A stretch of DNA of 64,000 nt from Rhodobacteraceae bacterium NBU2976. GTDB lineage: Bacteria > Pseudomonadota > Alphaproteobacteria > Rhodobacterales > Rhodobacteraceae. Of this stretch, positions 25,694 to 35,050 are shown in pieces. Location: contig JALPRQ010000002.1 of the NCBI GenBank assembly GCA_023630215.1, positions 1 to 64,000 of the forward strand. The letters run 5' to 3'. Made by a program: the position numbers and the translations under genes. The stretch's first letter is position 1; each line of letters begins with the position of its first letter. The notes under the pieces are model-generated. The model was not told where the DNA came from. It saw only the letters and a list, made by a program, of their open reading frames with translations, and did not search any database.

Positions 25694-27276
25694 CCTCGCT
25701 TCTGTCGGTAAAGGGTTTGCATGTGCATTTCGGCGACCAGACGGATGTGGTCAATAATGTCAGCTTTGATATTGCCCCCGGTCAAACCGTTGCGATTGTG
25801 GGGGAAAGCGGATCGGGCAAATCCGTCACCGCCCTGTCGCTGGTCGATCTGTTGCCCGAAACGGCCCATGTCAGCGGCAGTGCGACATTTGACGGGCAGG
25901 AGCTGATCGGCGCTGACAATGCCACGCTGCGCGGCGTGCGCGGTAACGATATCAGTTATATTTTTCAGGAGCCGATGACCTCGCTTAACCCGCTGCACAC
26001 GATCGAAAAGCAGCTAACCGAGGCGATGCTGATCCATCAAGGCCTGACGGGAACCCGCGCCCGCGTGCGGATCGTGGAATTGTTGGAGCAGGTTGGCATC
26101 CCCGATCCTGAAGCCCGCCTGCAATCCTATCCTCACCAACTGTCTGGGGGACAGCGGCAACGTGTGATGATCGCGATGGCGCTGGCGAACAACCCGAAGC
26201 TGCTGGTGGCGGACGAACCGACCACTGCGTTGGATGTGACCATTCAGGCACAAATTCTGGACTTGCTGGCGGACATTCAGCGCACGAACGGGATGGGGAT
26301 GTTGTTCATCACACACGACCTGAATATCGTGCGCAAAATCGCTGACCATGTTTGTGTGATGCAGGATGGCGTGATGGTGGAAACCGGCCCAACCGAAGCC
26401 ATTTTCGCCAATCCCCAACATGACTATACTAAAATGCTGCTGGCGGCGGGGGCTACCGGTTCCCCTGCTCCGGTGCCAGATGGCGCGGCCGAGCTGGTGA
26501 GCACCAAGGACCTGCGCATCTGGTTTCCGATCCAGCGTGGTTTGTTGAAAATGACCGTTGGCCATATCAAGGCCGTCAATCAGGTGGACCTGTCGATCCG
26601 GTCCGGCGAGACGCTGGGGATTGTTGGCGAAAGCGGTTCGGGCAAAACGACCGTTGCGTTGGCGATTCTGCGGCTGATCCGGTCAAGCGGTTCGATCCAG
26701 TTTGACGGGCGCGAATTGCAGGGGTTGAGCAACAAACAGATGCGCCCCTTGCGCAAGGACGTGCAGATCGTGTTTCAGGACCCGTTTGGGTCCCTGTCAC
26801 CGCGCATGACGGTCGAGGAAATTATCGGCGAAGGGTTAACGGTTCACGATATGCCCGGTGATCGGCGCGCCCTTGTGCAAGAAATAATGCAAGAGGTCGG
26901 GCTGAACCCCGATTGGCTGGAACGTTACCCGCACGAGTTTTCCGGGGGTCAACGCCAGCGCATCGCGATTGCGCGCGCGATGATCCTGCGGCCCAAGCTG
27001 GTGGTGCTGGACGAACCGACCTCGGCCTTGGACATGACGGTGCAGACACAGATTGTCGATCTGCTGCGCGATTTGCAGGAAAAACACCGCCTGTCCTACC
27101 TGTTCATCAGCCATGATTTGCGTGTGGTGCGGGCGTTGTCGCACAAGGTGATGGTGATGAAAGACGGCGATATTGTAGAGGCGGGTGATTGTGAGACAGT
27201 ATTCGACAACCCGCAGACGGATTACACCAAGGCGCTGATGGCGGCGGCGCTTGAAGGAATTGGCGAGGTTTCCTGA
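25690..27276 (+). CDS. yejF: Peptide ABC transporter, double ATPase (YejF-like)
   Basis: A 528-residue protein with two fused ABC ATPase domains. Domain 1 has Walker A GESGSGKS (residue 38 region), signature LSGGQRQRV and Walker B LLVADEPT; domain 2 has GESGSGKTT (near residue 315), [14 protein letters not shown] and [12 protein letters not shown]. Both sites appear catalytically intact. Sequence order and length match YejF, which powers YejBE. The stop overlaps the ATG of the following small membrane-protein gene (TGATG). Confidence 0.95.
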   Translation: MTSLLSVKGLHVHFGDQTDVVNNVSFDIAPGQTVAIVGESGSGKSVTALSLVDLLPETAHVSGSATFDGQELIGADNATLRGVRGNDISYIFQEPMTSLNPLHTIEKQLTEAMLIHQGLTGTRARVRIVELLEQVGIPDPEARLQSYPHQLSGGQRQRVMIAMALANNPKLLVADEPTTALDVTIQAQILDLLADIQRTNGMGMLFITHDLNIVRKIADHVCVMQDGVMVETGPTEAIFANPQHDYTKMLLAAGATGSPAPVPDGAAELVSTKDLRIWFPIQRGLLKMTVGHIKAVNQVDLSIRSGETLGIVGESGSGKTTVALAILRLIRSSGSIQFDGRELQGLSNKQMRPLRKDVQIVFQDPFGSLSPRMTVEEIIGEGLTVHDMPGDRRALVQEIMQEVGLNPDWLERYPHEFSGGQRQRIAIARAMILRPKLVVLDEPTSALDMTVQTQIVDLLRDLQEKHRLSYLFISHDLRVVRALSHKVMVMKDGDIVEAGDCETVFDNPQTDYTKALMAAALEGIGEVS

Positions 27277-27494
27277 TGGATTTGTCAAAAATCAACAAAA
27301 GTATCTGGTCATGGCGTCCCAACAATTGGGAGACGTTAATTGCACAAACGGTGGCGATGCTGGTGGCAGTCTTGGTATTTGGGTGGACAACACCGATTGT
27401 CTTTATTCTCGGCGGCATTTTTTTCGTGATCGCGCTACCGCTGAATGTTTTCCTGTTAGGGCAAAGCAAATCTGATGCCGGAAATGATGACTGA
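27276..27494 (+). CDS. Small two-helix membrane protein
   Basis: A 72-residue protein whose ATG overlaps the yejF stop (TGATG). It has a polar start (KINKSIWSWRPNNWETLI), two hydrophobic segments (about residues 23-40 and 43-63) and a charged end. No known domain is recognised. Coupling to yejF suggests co-expression with the peptide transporter, but no role in transport is shown. It overlaps the next gene by 20 bases. Confidence 0.65.
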   Translation: MDLSKINKSIWSWRPNNWETLIAQTVAMLVAVLVFGWTTPIVFILGGIFFVIALPLNVFLLGQSKSDAGNDD

Positions 27495-27963
27495 AATTCG
27501 GATCGCGCGACCCGGTGACGCCGACCATATTGCCAGCTTCTGGAACCCGATCATCCGCGACACCACCATCACCTTCTCTAGCGAGGAAAAGTCCCCACAG
27601 ATGATTGTGGACATGATCTCCACTCGCCCGTTCTTTGTTGCGGTCGACGGCGATCATGTGCTGGGCTTTGCCACCTATGGCCAGTTTCGTGGTGGTAACG
27701 GGTATCGCAAAGCGATGGAACATACCGTGATCCTGTCCGACGCCGCCAAGGGGCGCGGCATCGGCAAAGCCTTAATGAAAACAATCGAAGATGACGCCAG
27801 ATCGAAGGGTTATCACATCATGGTCGCTGGTGTTTCTGGCGAGAATACCGCCGGGATCGCATTTCACAAAGCGTGCGGATATGTCGAAACCGGCCGCATG
27901 CCCGAAGCCGGGTTTAAGTTTGACCGTTACCTCGAATTGGTTCTTCTTCAAAAAATCTTGTGA
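27475..27963 (+). CDS. GNAT N-acetyltransferase (phosphinothricin/methionine-sulfone acetyltransferase-like)
   Basis: A 162-residue GNAT enzyme. It starts IRIARPGDADHIASFWNPIIRDTTITFSSEEKSP and has the acetyl-CoA loop in SDAAKGRGIGKALMKTIEDDA (R/Q-x-x-G-x-G/A, near residue 95) and SGENTAGIAFHKACGYVETG, typical of the Pat/MnaT group that acetylates amino-acid-like amines. Exact substrate not known. Possible starts at 27475, 27484 and 27487; the first is used. Follows the yej operon and overlaps its small membrane protein gene. Confidence 0.88.
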   Translation: MPEMMTEIRIARPGDADHIASFWNPIIRDTTITFSSEEKSPQMIVDMISTRPFFVAVDGDHVLGFATYGQFRGGNGYRKAMEHTVILSDAAKGRGIGKALMKTIEDDARSKGYHIMVAGVSGENTAGIAFHKACGYVETGRMPEAGFKFDRYLELVLLQKIL

Positions 27964-28013
27964 GCGACCCTTTGACTAGTGTCAGTCGCCACCCTATTTG
28001 CTAAACTGTTTTT

Positions 28014-28700
28014 ATGTCGATCTGGACCCGCATATCCGAAGCCTTATCCGCCCTGGCCAAAGGGGAAGGGTTGTCTGCGGTCTTTGAAAACCTGACCCGC
28101 CCGCCGGAGAAATCCGTCGCCTTCACCATCGCGGTCATCGCATTAGGTGCAAAAATGGCCAAGGCGGACGGGCGTGTGACACGGGACGAGGTCGTCGCCT
28201 TTCGCCAGATTTTCCACGTAAACCCCGAGGATGAGGAACAGGCGGCGAGGGTCTTTAACCTCGCCCGGCAGGATGTTGCGGGCTATCGCAGCTATGCCGA
28301 AAAAATCGCCCGAATGTTCAGGGATGACAAATCCATCCTTCAGGATCTGGTCGAGGGGTTGTTCCATATCTCGATGGCGGATGGGCATTACCATCCGAAA
28401 GAAGATGAATTCATTGCCGAGGTGGCGCGTATTTTTGGCCTGCCCGACAAGCTGTTCACCTGCCTGCGCTCGCGTTATGTGCCCGGCGCGGAACCTGACC
28501 CGTATTCCGTGTTGAATGTCAGCCACGACGCCAAGCTGATCGATATCCGCAAGGCGTGGAAAAAATTGGTGCGCGAGGAACATCCCGATAACCTGCACGC
28601 GCGCGGATTGCCTGATGAAGCGATTGCGCTGGCCAACACACGGCTGCGCACGATTAACAGCGCCTGGGAAGAGATCCAGAAAATGCACGAAGCTGCCTGA
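28014..28700 (+). CDS. DjlA-like co-chaperone: TerB-like domain plus J domain
   Basis: A 228-residue protein. Residues 35-145 form a TerB/DjlA-like helical domain (AVIALGAKMAKADGRVTRDEV... and EGLFHISMADGHYHPKEDEF, two acidic metal-type motifs). Residues 160-225 form a J domain (DPYSVLNVSHDAKLIDIRKAWKKLVREEHPDN) with the HPD motif that stimulates DnaK. Unlike DjlA it has no N-terminal membrane helix, so it is predicted cytoplasmic. The stop overlaps the start of the next gene (TGATG). Confidence 0.88.
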   Translation: MSIWTRISEALSALAKGEGLSAVFENLTRPPEKSVAFTIAVIALGAKMAKADGRVTRDEVVAFRQIFHVNPEDEEQAARVFNLARQDVAGYRSYAEKIARMFRDDKSILQDLVEGLFHISMADGHYHPKEDEFIAEVARIFGLPDKLFTCLRSRYVPGAEPDPYSVLNVSHDAKLIDIRKAWKKLVREEHPDNLHARGLPDEAIALANTRLRTINSAWEEIQKMHEAA

Positions 28701-29737
28701 TGCGTGTAGCCACCTACAACATCGAATGGTTCACCGACCTATTCGACAAGAATGATCGGCTGCTTCTGGATAAGGAATGGTCACGCCGCTATAACGTAAC
28801 CCGCCGCGATCAGGCCCAAGCGATTGCCGAAGTGATCCGCAACGTTGATCCTGACCTGTTGCTGATTGTCGAAGCCCCGAACACCGGTCATTCGAACGAC
28901 ACGGTCCGCGCGCTCGAAGGGTTCGCCACGCATTTCGGCCTACGCCAGTCCGCTGCCGCGATGGGGTTCGTCAACGAAACCCATCAGGAGCTGGCGGTGA
29001 TGTATGACCCGACAGTGGTCAGTGTTACCCACGACCCCGTGGGCGAGGTGGCAGAGGGCAACGTCACCCCTTTTGCCCCGCGCTTTGACAGCAGGTTCAT
29101 GTATGACGTCGACGTCGATGGCAAACCCGAACCCCACGTGTTTTCCAAACCCCCGTTGGAACTGCTGGTCGAAGACCGGGTCAGCGGCGGGGTGTTCCGC
29201 CTGATTGGCGTACATACGAAATCCAAGGGCCAGCATGGCGCGAACAGCCATCAGGAAGCAGTGCAGATGGTCGTCGAAGCGAGGCGCAAGCAACTGGCAC
29301 AATGTATCTGGATCCGGCGAAGGGTCGAAGGGCATCTGGACGCTGGTGACCCTTTGATCGTTCTGGGCGATTTCAACGATGGTCCTGCGGTAAACGGGTA
29401 TGAAACCTTGTTCGGCCGCTCGGGCGTGGAAATTGTCATGGGCGAAGATAACATTCCTACCCGCAAGCTGGTCGAACCCCATGCCGCGATCATGCTGGAC
29501 CCGCATATGGCATGGGCCATATCCACCGCACGGTTTTATTCGAAAGAATATGACCGCTATCTGAATGCGCTGTTGGATTATGTCATGCTTTCGCAAGGGC
29601 TGGCGAGCACCACGGACCCGAAATGGCGTATCTGGCATCCGTTTGATGATCCGTCCTGTTTTGACGATCCGGTCATGCAGCACGCACTGCTTACGGCATC
29701 GGATCATTTCCCGGTTAGCGTCGATTTGATCTTTTAA
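28700..29737 (+). CDS. Endonuclease/exonuclease/phosphatase-family protein
   Basis: A 345-residue member of the EEP fold. Catalytic-type motifs are present in order: ATYNIEWF (Asn for metal), LIVEAPN (Glu), GVHTKSK (His/Lys), LGDFNDGP (Asp-x-Asn) near residue 223 and ASDHFPVSV (Ser-Asp-His) at the end. The same residues serve DNases and phosphodiesterases; the substrate cannot be told. No signal peptide, so probably cytoplasmic. Coupled to the DjlA-like gene upstream. Confidence 0.85.
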   Translation: MRVATYNIEWFTDLFDKNDRLLLDKEWSRRYNVTRRDQAQAIAEVIRNVDPDLLLIVEAPNTGHSNDTVRALEGFATHFGLRQSAAAMGFVNETHQELAVMYDPTVVSVTHDPVGEVAEGNVTPFAPRFDSRFMYDVDVDGKPEPHVFSKPPLELLVEDRVSGGVFRLIGVHTKSKGQHGANSHQEAVQMVVEARRKQLAQCIWIRRRVEGHLDAGDPLIVLGDFNDGPAVNGYETLFGRSGVEIVMGEDNIPTRKLVEPHAAIMLDPHMAWAISTARFYSKEYDRYLNALLDYVMLSQGLASTTDPKWRIWHPFDDPSCFDDPVMQHALLTASDHFPVSVDLIF

Positions 29738-29781
29738 CCGCCGCCTCGCACCCCTAAGTTTTCCCGGAAAAGGAGATTCAT

Positions 29782-31614
29782 ATGATGCACCCAACCCCTG
29801 CCCCCGACCTGTTCCGCGACGCCCGTGACGCCGCCAGCGGCAAGAATATGGGCGACCTGCCGGAATGGAAGCTGGAGGATTTATATCCCAGCGAGGACGG
29901 GCCAGAGATCAAAGGCGATCTTGACTGGCTGGGCAAGGAAACCGCGGCATTTGGCGCAGATTACACCGGGAAGCTGGCCGAACTGGATGCTGCCGGGATG
30001 CTGGACTGCGTGCATCGCTACGAGAAAATTCAGAACATCACCGGGCGGATCATGTCCTATGCGGGCCTTCGCTATTATCAGGCAACGACGGATGCCCAGC
30101 GCGGCAAGTTCATGTCGGACATGCAGGCGGCGGTGACGGATATGTCGACGCATCTGGTGTTCTTTTCGCTGGAGTTGAACCGCATTTCCGATGAGGCGCT
30201 GGATGCGCTGCTGGCGGAGAATGCGGATCTCGCCCGCTATAAACCCGTGTTCGACAGCGTGCGCAAAATGCGCCCCTATCAGCTTTCGGACGAGTTGGAA
30301 AAATTCCTGCATGATCGGTCGGTCGTTGGGTCGGCGGCGTGGAACCGTTTGTTCGATGAAACCATGGCCGGGCTGGAGTTTGACGTAGATGGCGAGACAT
30401 TGAACCTGGAGGCCACGCTGAACCTGCTGACCGATACGGACCGGTCAAAACGCGAAGTGGCGGCCAAGGCGCTGGCCAAAGTGTTCGTGGACCGATTGCC
30501 CCTATTTTCCCGCATCACCAACACCTTGATCAAGGAAAAGGAAATCGTCGACAAATGGCGCAAGATGCCGACACCCCAGACCGGGCGGCACCTGTCGAAT
30601 GATGTGGAACCCGAGGTGGTCGAGGCCCTGCGCAATGCAGTGGTGAACGCCTATCCGAAACTCTCGCACCGTTATTATGCGCTGAAAGCCAAGTGGCTGG
30701 GGCTGGACAAACTGGAAGTCTGGGACCGCAATGCGCCCCTGCCCGGCGAAGACACGCTGACCATCCCGTGGGATCAGGCAAAGGCAACGGTGCTGGAGGC
30801 ATACGGTGAGTTCGACCCGCGCATGGCCGACATCGCCCAGCCGTTCTTTGACAAGGGCTGGATTGATGCACCGGTGAAGCCCGGTAAATCACCAGGCGCG
30901 TTTGCGCATCCGACCGTCACGAATGTGCATCCCTATATCCTGTTGAATTACCTTGGCAAACAGCGCGACGTGATGACGCTGGCGCATGAGTTGGGCCATG
31001 GTGTGCATCAGGTGCTGGCGGCTGATCAAGGTGAATTGCTGGCGGATACGCCGCTGACCTTGGCGGAAACGGCCTCGGTCTTTGGCGAGATGCTGACCTT
31101 CCGCAAATTGCTAGAAAACGCCCCGGATCAGAAGGCGCGCAAACGGCTTCTGGCCTCCAAGGTCGAAGATATGATCAACACGGTCGTCCGCCAAATTGCG
31201 TTTTACGATTTCGAATGCCGGGTGCACGCGGCCCGCAAGGATGGCGAGCTGACGCCCGACCAGATCAACGCAATCTGGATGGAAGTGACGCATGAATCCC
31301 TCGGCCCCGCATTCAATATCATGGAAGGATACGAAGCCTTCTGGACCTATATCCCGCACTTCATCCACTCGCCGTTTTATGTCTATGCCTATGCGTTTGG
31401 CGACGGTCTGGTGAACGCGCTTTATGCGGTTTACGAGGAAGGCGACGCAGGCTTTCAGGAGAAATATTTCGACATGCTCAAAGCGGGCGGCTCTCAACAT
31501 CATTCGACTTTGCTGGCCCCGTTCGGGCTGGACGCGAGTGATCCGAAATTCTGGGACAAAGGCCTGTCGCTAATCGCCAGCATGATTGATGAATTGGAGG
31601 CGATGGAGGGGTAA
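29782..31614 (+). CDS. pepF: M3-family oligoendopeptidase F
   Basis: A 610-residue cytoplasmic zinc oligopeptidase. The metal site LAHELGHGVHQ (HExxH) lies near residues 400-410, with the third ligand Glu in ETASVFGE near residue 432. The PepF/M3B architecture is seen in full: PEWKLEDLYPSEDGPEIKGDL at the start and FNIMEGYEAFWTYIPHFIHSPFYVYAYAFGD near the end. AAGGAG precedes the ATG. It cleaves peptides of about 6-20 residues; its position after the yej transporter and peptide-related genes fits use of imported peptides. Confidence 0.95.
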   Translation: MMHPTPAPDLFRDARDAASGKNMGDLPEWKLEDLYPSEDGPEIKGDLDWLGKETAAFGADYTGKLAELDAAGMLDCVHRYEKIQNITGRIMSYAGLRYYQATTDAQRGKFMSDMQAAVTDMSTHLVFFSLELNRISDEALDALLAENADLARYKPVFDSVRKMRPYQLSDELEKFLHDRSVVGSAAWNRLFDETMAGLEFDVDGETLNLEATLNLLTDTDRSKREVAAKALAKVFVDRLPLFSRITNTLIKEKEIVDKWRKMPTPQTGRHLSNDVEPEVVEALRNAVVNAYPKLSHRYYALKAKWLGLDKLEVWDRNAPLPGEDTLTIPWDQAKATVLEAYGEFDPRMADIAQPFFDKGWIDAPVKPGKSPGAFAHPTVTNVHPYILLNYLGKQRDVMTLAHELGHGVHQVLAADQGELLADTPLTLAETASVFGEMLTFRKLLENAPDQKARKRLLASKVEDMINTVVRQIAFYDFECRVHAARKDGELTPDQINAIWMEVTHESLGPAFNIMEGYEAFWTYIPHFIHSPFYVYAYAFGDGLVNALYAVYEEGDAGFQEKYFDMLKAGGSQHHSTLLAPFGLDASDPKFWDKGLSLIASMIDELEAMEG

Positions 31615-31623
31615 TTAAGCATC

Positions 31624-31645
31624 AGAATTGCCCATGGGCAATTCT
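31624..31645 (+). other. Perfect 22-bp palindrome after pepF
   Basis: AGAATTGCCC followed by its exact reverse complement across a central ATGGGC overlap (self-complementary over 22 bases). Only a mixed T-rich tail (GTTATTCTC) follows, so it is a weak terminator candidate, or a binding or integration site at the edge of the AT-rich islet. Confidence 0.5.
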
Positions 31646-31746
31646 GTTATTCTCACAATAAGCAGAAACCGATCATAGGATGCACTATCTTTCAGCATGC
31701 TCATCTTGATCAATATCCACTCCTTTGCTCACTCAAACCAAAGTTA

Positions 31747-33447
31747 CTAAATCTTGAATGAATAATAGTCTTTAGAGTAACTGACTGGAATATTGCTTCC
31801 TAGATACTTAAGATTAACAAAAGAAAACGCCCTCGCCAAGTCGGATCGTGACAGAGACTTGGATTCACTTTTCGTAATTAAATTTCGTTGCGCTCGTTCA
31901 AGGTCTTCAGCAATTGCTGTTGATCGAATATCAAACTTATCAATCAATTCTGTAATAAATGAACTGCTCAAGACCTCGCTGGCAAGCCCCTCAGCACGGA
32001 AGGTTTTGATGCCATAATTTTCGTTGGGTTCAATATGCTCGATGTTTTTAATAAAACGGTAGTAACTACGTTTCATTGCTCGGTTGACTGCCGAGACCTC
32101 CCGCCATTTTGGGTTAATCATCTCCTTGATCGACCTTGATTGGTTTGCATAGAAGGCTAGGAAAGAGGATGACTGATACGGAAGCATTGTTTTAGATCCA
32201 TATGTATTGGTTAAAGAGGATAAATTTCTCAACGCAAAGCAGCGATATGAAAAGTGATTAAACTGCTCCAATAACATCCTTTTTGAGGCAAGATTGGATT
32301 TCGTTTGCTGATGGGACATGCGATTTAAAATTGATGAAACAACAAAATTTTCATCCAAGCCAAGTCGCTTAAGCGATTTGCGGTCTGTTAAAAGAAACAA
32401 CAAGGTATAGAACACGCTGGGTTCTATTTTTGGCACAACCTTTGAAGCCACTTTGGTTACAAGGTCAATAAACGGAAAATCACAAAATAAGCTATTTTTA
32501 ACGAGGCTCTTTAGCAAAGACTTAACTTCGCGAACACCTACTCCATTCTCGAAAGCAGCACTTAGTTTTGACATATCTAGCCCGATGATAGCATCGGCGT
32601 TTTGACCACTAAGCACCAAACTATTACCGACATCTACGTCCCAATGTGGGTTCATGGGATTAATAAGATTAATCTCCATTTTCTTGGCGAGTTCTCCTTG
32701 GAAGCGTTCATCGTAAAAATTATCTGAACCAACTTTTTCTAACTCCCAACCAAACAATTCCGCAACTGCATCAGCTTTTTTCGGATTGTTATCTTGGGTT
32801 GCACTGCGTTTTAAATTTATAAATCGCGGGCGAAGTCCACATTCCATTGCCGCTACACCAATCAGTGTACTATCGATACCGCCTGACAACATAATTGCTG
32901 CGTCAGGTGCTATCTGAAAGTGTTCGTCCACGGATCGGACAAGCGATTCAATCGGATTCCGTCGCGAACCATTTGCGGACTGAGTGGCGTACATATCGCT
33001 TACAAAGTTATTTTTTTGAATACCTGACTCGCTGAATTGGAAAAAGTCGCCACTGTCAAAATAGTGAACTCCGGCGTTTGGTGGGACGCAACCGAACGGC
33101 AGTCCACTAAAAACTGTATTCCAAACAAATAGATCATCAAATTCTGTAAATGCGATGTAACTTGCTACGTCTGATAGTGTTTTGCAAAAAAAATATTCTC
33201 CCAGTACTTCTACCAAATATCCTCCTGAAAATCCTGTCGACGCGGATACAAATCTAACCCCTTTAACATGACCATGAACCAAGTAGTCGCCACAAGAATT
33301 AAGTGTTTCCTCTTGGTGAATGCCCTCAATCCCTGAAGTCAGAAAAGCACGCTCGATATCTTTTAATCGTACGCGGCTAACGGTTCCCGTCACAAAGCAG
33401 CTTGAATCGTCGGAGCAGTCTTTTATTACGTGCTTCTCGATTCTCAT
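31747..33447 (-). CDS. Asparagine-synthetase-like PP-loop ATPase (lone, AT-rich)
   Basis: A 566-residue protein from the ATG at 33447 (MRIEK...), which overlaps the stop of the small ORF upstream (TGATG). The PP-loop SGGIDS at residues 188-193 is the ATP-pyrophosphatase signature of asparagine synthetase B, beta-lactam synthetase and lasso-peptide cyclase families. The N-terminal 150 residues correspond to the glutaminase-like domain but lack the catalytic Cys2, so glutamine-derived ammonia is unlikely. It may form amide bonds on a special substrate. AT-rich composition and codon use differ sharply from pepF and cobB. No lasso leader peptidase or exporter lies next to it. Classification to the superfamily is firm, product unknown. 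Confidence 0.75.
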   Translation of the reverse strand: MRIEKHVIKDCSDDSSCFVTGTVSRVRLKDIERAFLTSGIEGIHQEETLNSCGDYLVHGHVKGVRFVSASTGFSGGYLVEVLGEYFFCKTLSDVASYIAFTEFDDLFVWNTVFSGLPFGCVPPNAGVHYFDSGDFFQFSESGIQKNNFVSDMYATQSANGSRRNPIESLVRSVDEHFQIAPDAAIMLSGGIDSTLIGVAAMECGLRPRFINLKRSATQDNNPKKADAVAELFGWELEKVGSDNFYDERFQGELAKKMEINLINPMNPHWDVDVGNSLVLSGQNADAIIGLDMSKLSAAFENGVGVREVKSLLKSLVKNSLFCDFPFIDLVTKVASKVVPKIEPSVFYTLLFLLTDRKSLKRLGLDENFVVSSILNRMSHQQTKSNLASKRMLLEQFNHFSYRCFALRNLSSLTNTYGSKTMLPYQSSSFLAFYANQSRSIKEMINPKWREVSAVNRAMKRSYYRFIKNIEHIEPNENYGIKTFRAEGLASEVLSSSFITELIDKFDIRSTAIAEDLERAQRNLITKSESKSLSRSDLARAFSFVNLKYLGSNIPVSYSKDYYSFKI

Positions 33448-33635
33448 CAAATATTTCTCCATACAAATCGGTCACATTTTAAAATAGTTTTGCGTTCCAC
33501 CTTCATTAGGGGGTCGTCGTTTGTCAACGCTGGACGTCCGATTATCTCGACCCATCGAATTTCTGTTACTGATCGTACTGCTAGGAAATCTTGCTTTAAA
33601 ATTGCCACACACTTCGCCTGCAAAGTGTGCTCCAA
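33447..33635 (-). CDS. Small ORF coupled to the asparagine-synthetase-like gene
   Basis: A 62-residue frame starting at a TTG and ending with TGA that shares its A with the ATG of the next gene. Basic and aromatic end (KTILKCDRFVWRNI). Composition is AT-rich like its partner. It shows no clear domain, signal peptide or ribosome-binding site. A different frame (33472-33729, 85 residues) covers the same DNA, so a frameshift joining the two is possible. If real it could be a precursor or partner peptide of the downstream enzyme, which is speculation. Confidence 0.3.
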   Translation of the reverse strand: MEHTLQAKCVAILKQDFLAVRSVTEIRWVEIIGRPALTNDDPLMKVERKTILKCDRFVWRNI

Positions 33636-33732
33636 AAATTATAAAATCCTTATCCAAATTCGGTGGTTGTATTTTTGCAGTAGCGTTCCAAAACTGGAAG
33701 GAAATGCCATCCAAATAAAGACATTTCAATTG

Positions 33733-35040
33733 TCAGGAGCCTGTTTGTGACAACGCAATCACATGCGCAAATGACCCGCAAACACGTCCGTTGATATGCC
33801 CCATATCGGGAAGCGGGTTACCGATTGCGCCTTTGGCGCTGAACAAGCGGCCCGGTTCGGACTTTGTAACCGTGGCGTAATGAAACTCGTGCCCTTTTAG
33901 CGGCCCCCACGGCAAGACAGGCTCGGGGGTCAGGTGCCGGTAGCCCAGATGAAATTTTGGGGTTTCAAAACTGGTAGAAACCGGCAGGAACCCCAACATG
34001 GGATAGGTGATGCCGCCTCCATCGGTCAGGGTCTCGCCCAGCACCATATACCCGCCACATTCGCCATAGATAAGTGTTCCCCGTTCGCGCGCGCTGACCA
34101 TCCCATCGCGAAAAGCGCGATTCATCGTGAGCGTTCGGGCATGGAGTTCCGGGTAGCCACCGGGCAGATATATAGCATCAACCGAGGGATCCGGCGCCTC
34201 GTTCGCAAGTGGGGAAAAGACCCTGATTTCTGCCCCCTGACGTTGCCAGTCTGATAGAATGTGCGGGTAGACAAAGCCAAACGCTTCGTCACGTGCCACC
34301 GCGATACGTTGACCAAGGGGGGAAAGGCGCGGCGCTGATTGTGCAGGGGTTACATCCGCTGCCAACCCAAGCAAGGCCTGCAGGTCGACATGTTCAGCGA
34401 CCAAGCTTGCTGCCTTTTTGATGAATTTCACCAGATCGGGACGCTCGCCGGGTTGCACCAACCCCAGATGGCGGGACGGTGTGTCCAGACGGTCGGACCG
34501 AGGCACAGCGCCCAGCACCGGAATGCCGGTGGTCGCAATCGCGCGGGTCAGCATGTCGACATGGCGTTCTGACCCGACACGGTTCAGGATCACGCCGGCG
34601 ATGCGCACATCGTTGCGGTAATTGGCAAGACCCTGCACCAGAACGGCGGCGGTTTGTGCCTGATGCGAGGCTTCCAGCACCAGGACAACGGGCAGGTCTA
34701 GAATGGCGGCAAGGTCGGCGACCGATCCTTTGCCCATCGGGTCATCGTCCGGTGCCCCGTCGAACAGACCCATCGCCCCTTCGACGATCAGAAGCTCGCC
34801 ACCCTGCCCCGATGCTGTGGCGCGTAGCTGGTCTGGCGGCATGGCCCACGCATCCAAGTTGACACAGGGGTTGCCACTGGCGGCGGCGTGAAATTGCGGG
34901 TCAATATAATCCGGCCCGGATTTGGCCGAGCGCACATCGACCTTTCGGTCGCGCAGCGCACGCAGCAGCCCCAACGTGATCATGGTTTTGCCCGACGCCG
35001 AGCGAGGCGCGGCAATGATCAGCCCCTTTTGTGTTGCCAT
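33733..35040 (-). CDS. cobB: Cobyrinic acid a,c-diamide synthase (CobB/CbiA type)
   Basis: Amidates the a and c side chains of (hydrogeno)byrinic acid with glutamine and ATP. 435 residues: an N-terminal dethiobiotin-synthetase-like ATPase with a Walker A (APRSASGKTMITLGLL, residues 10-25) and SAKSGPDYIDPQFH, then a C-terminal glutaminase with the catalytic Cys in YGECGGYMVLGE (near residue 325) and a final FHYATV. Last gene of the cobalamin operon read from 42.2 kb; AT-rich islet DNA begins right after its stop. Confidence 0.95.
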   Translation of the reverse strand: MATQKGLIIAAPRSASGKTMITLGLLRALRDRKVDVRSAKSGPDYIDPQFHAAASGNPCVNLDAWAMPPDQLRATASGQGGELLIVEGAMGLFDGAPDDDPMGKGSVADLAAILDLPVVLVLEASHQAQTAAVLVQGLANYRNDVRIAGVILNRVGSERHVDMLTRAIATTGIPVLGAVPRSDRLDTPSRHLGLVQPGERPDLVKFIKKAASLVAEHVDLQALLGLAADVTPAQSAPRLSPLGQRIAVARDEAFGFVYPHILSDWQRQGAEIRVFSPLANEAPDPSVDAIYLPGGYPELHARTLTMNRAFRDGMVSARERGTLIYGECGGYMVLGETLTDGGGITYPMLGFLPVSTSFETPKFHLGYRHLTPEPVLPWGPLKGHEFHYATVTKSEPGRLFSAKGAIGNPLPDMGHINGRVCGSFAHVIALSQTGS

Positions 35041-35050
35041 AGCGGCCCCC

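Noticed and set aside
33472-33729. 85-codon minus-strand frame before the asparagine-synthetase-like gene
   Set aside because: It has no ribosome-binding site and ends without coupling to the enzyme gene; kept only as part of a possible frameshift note.
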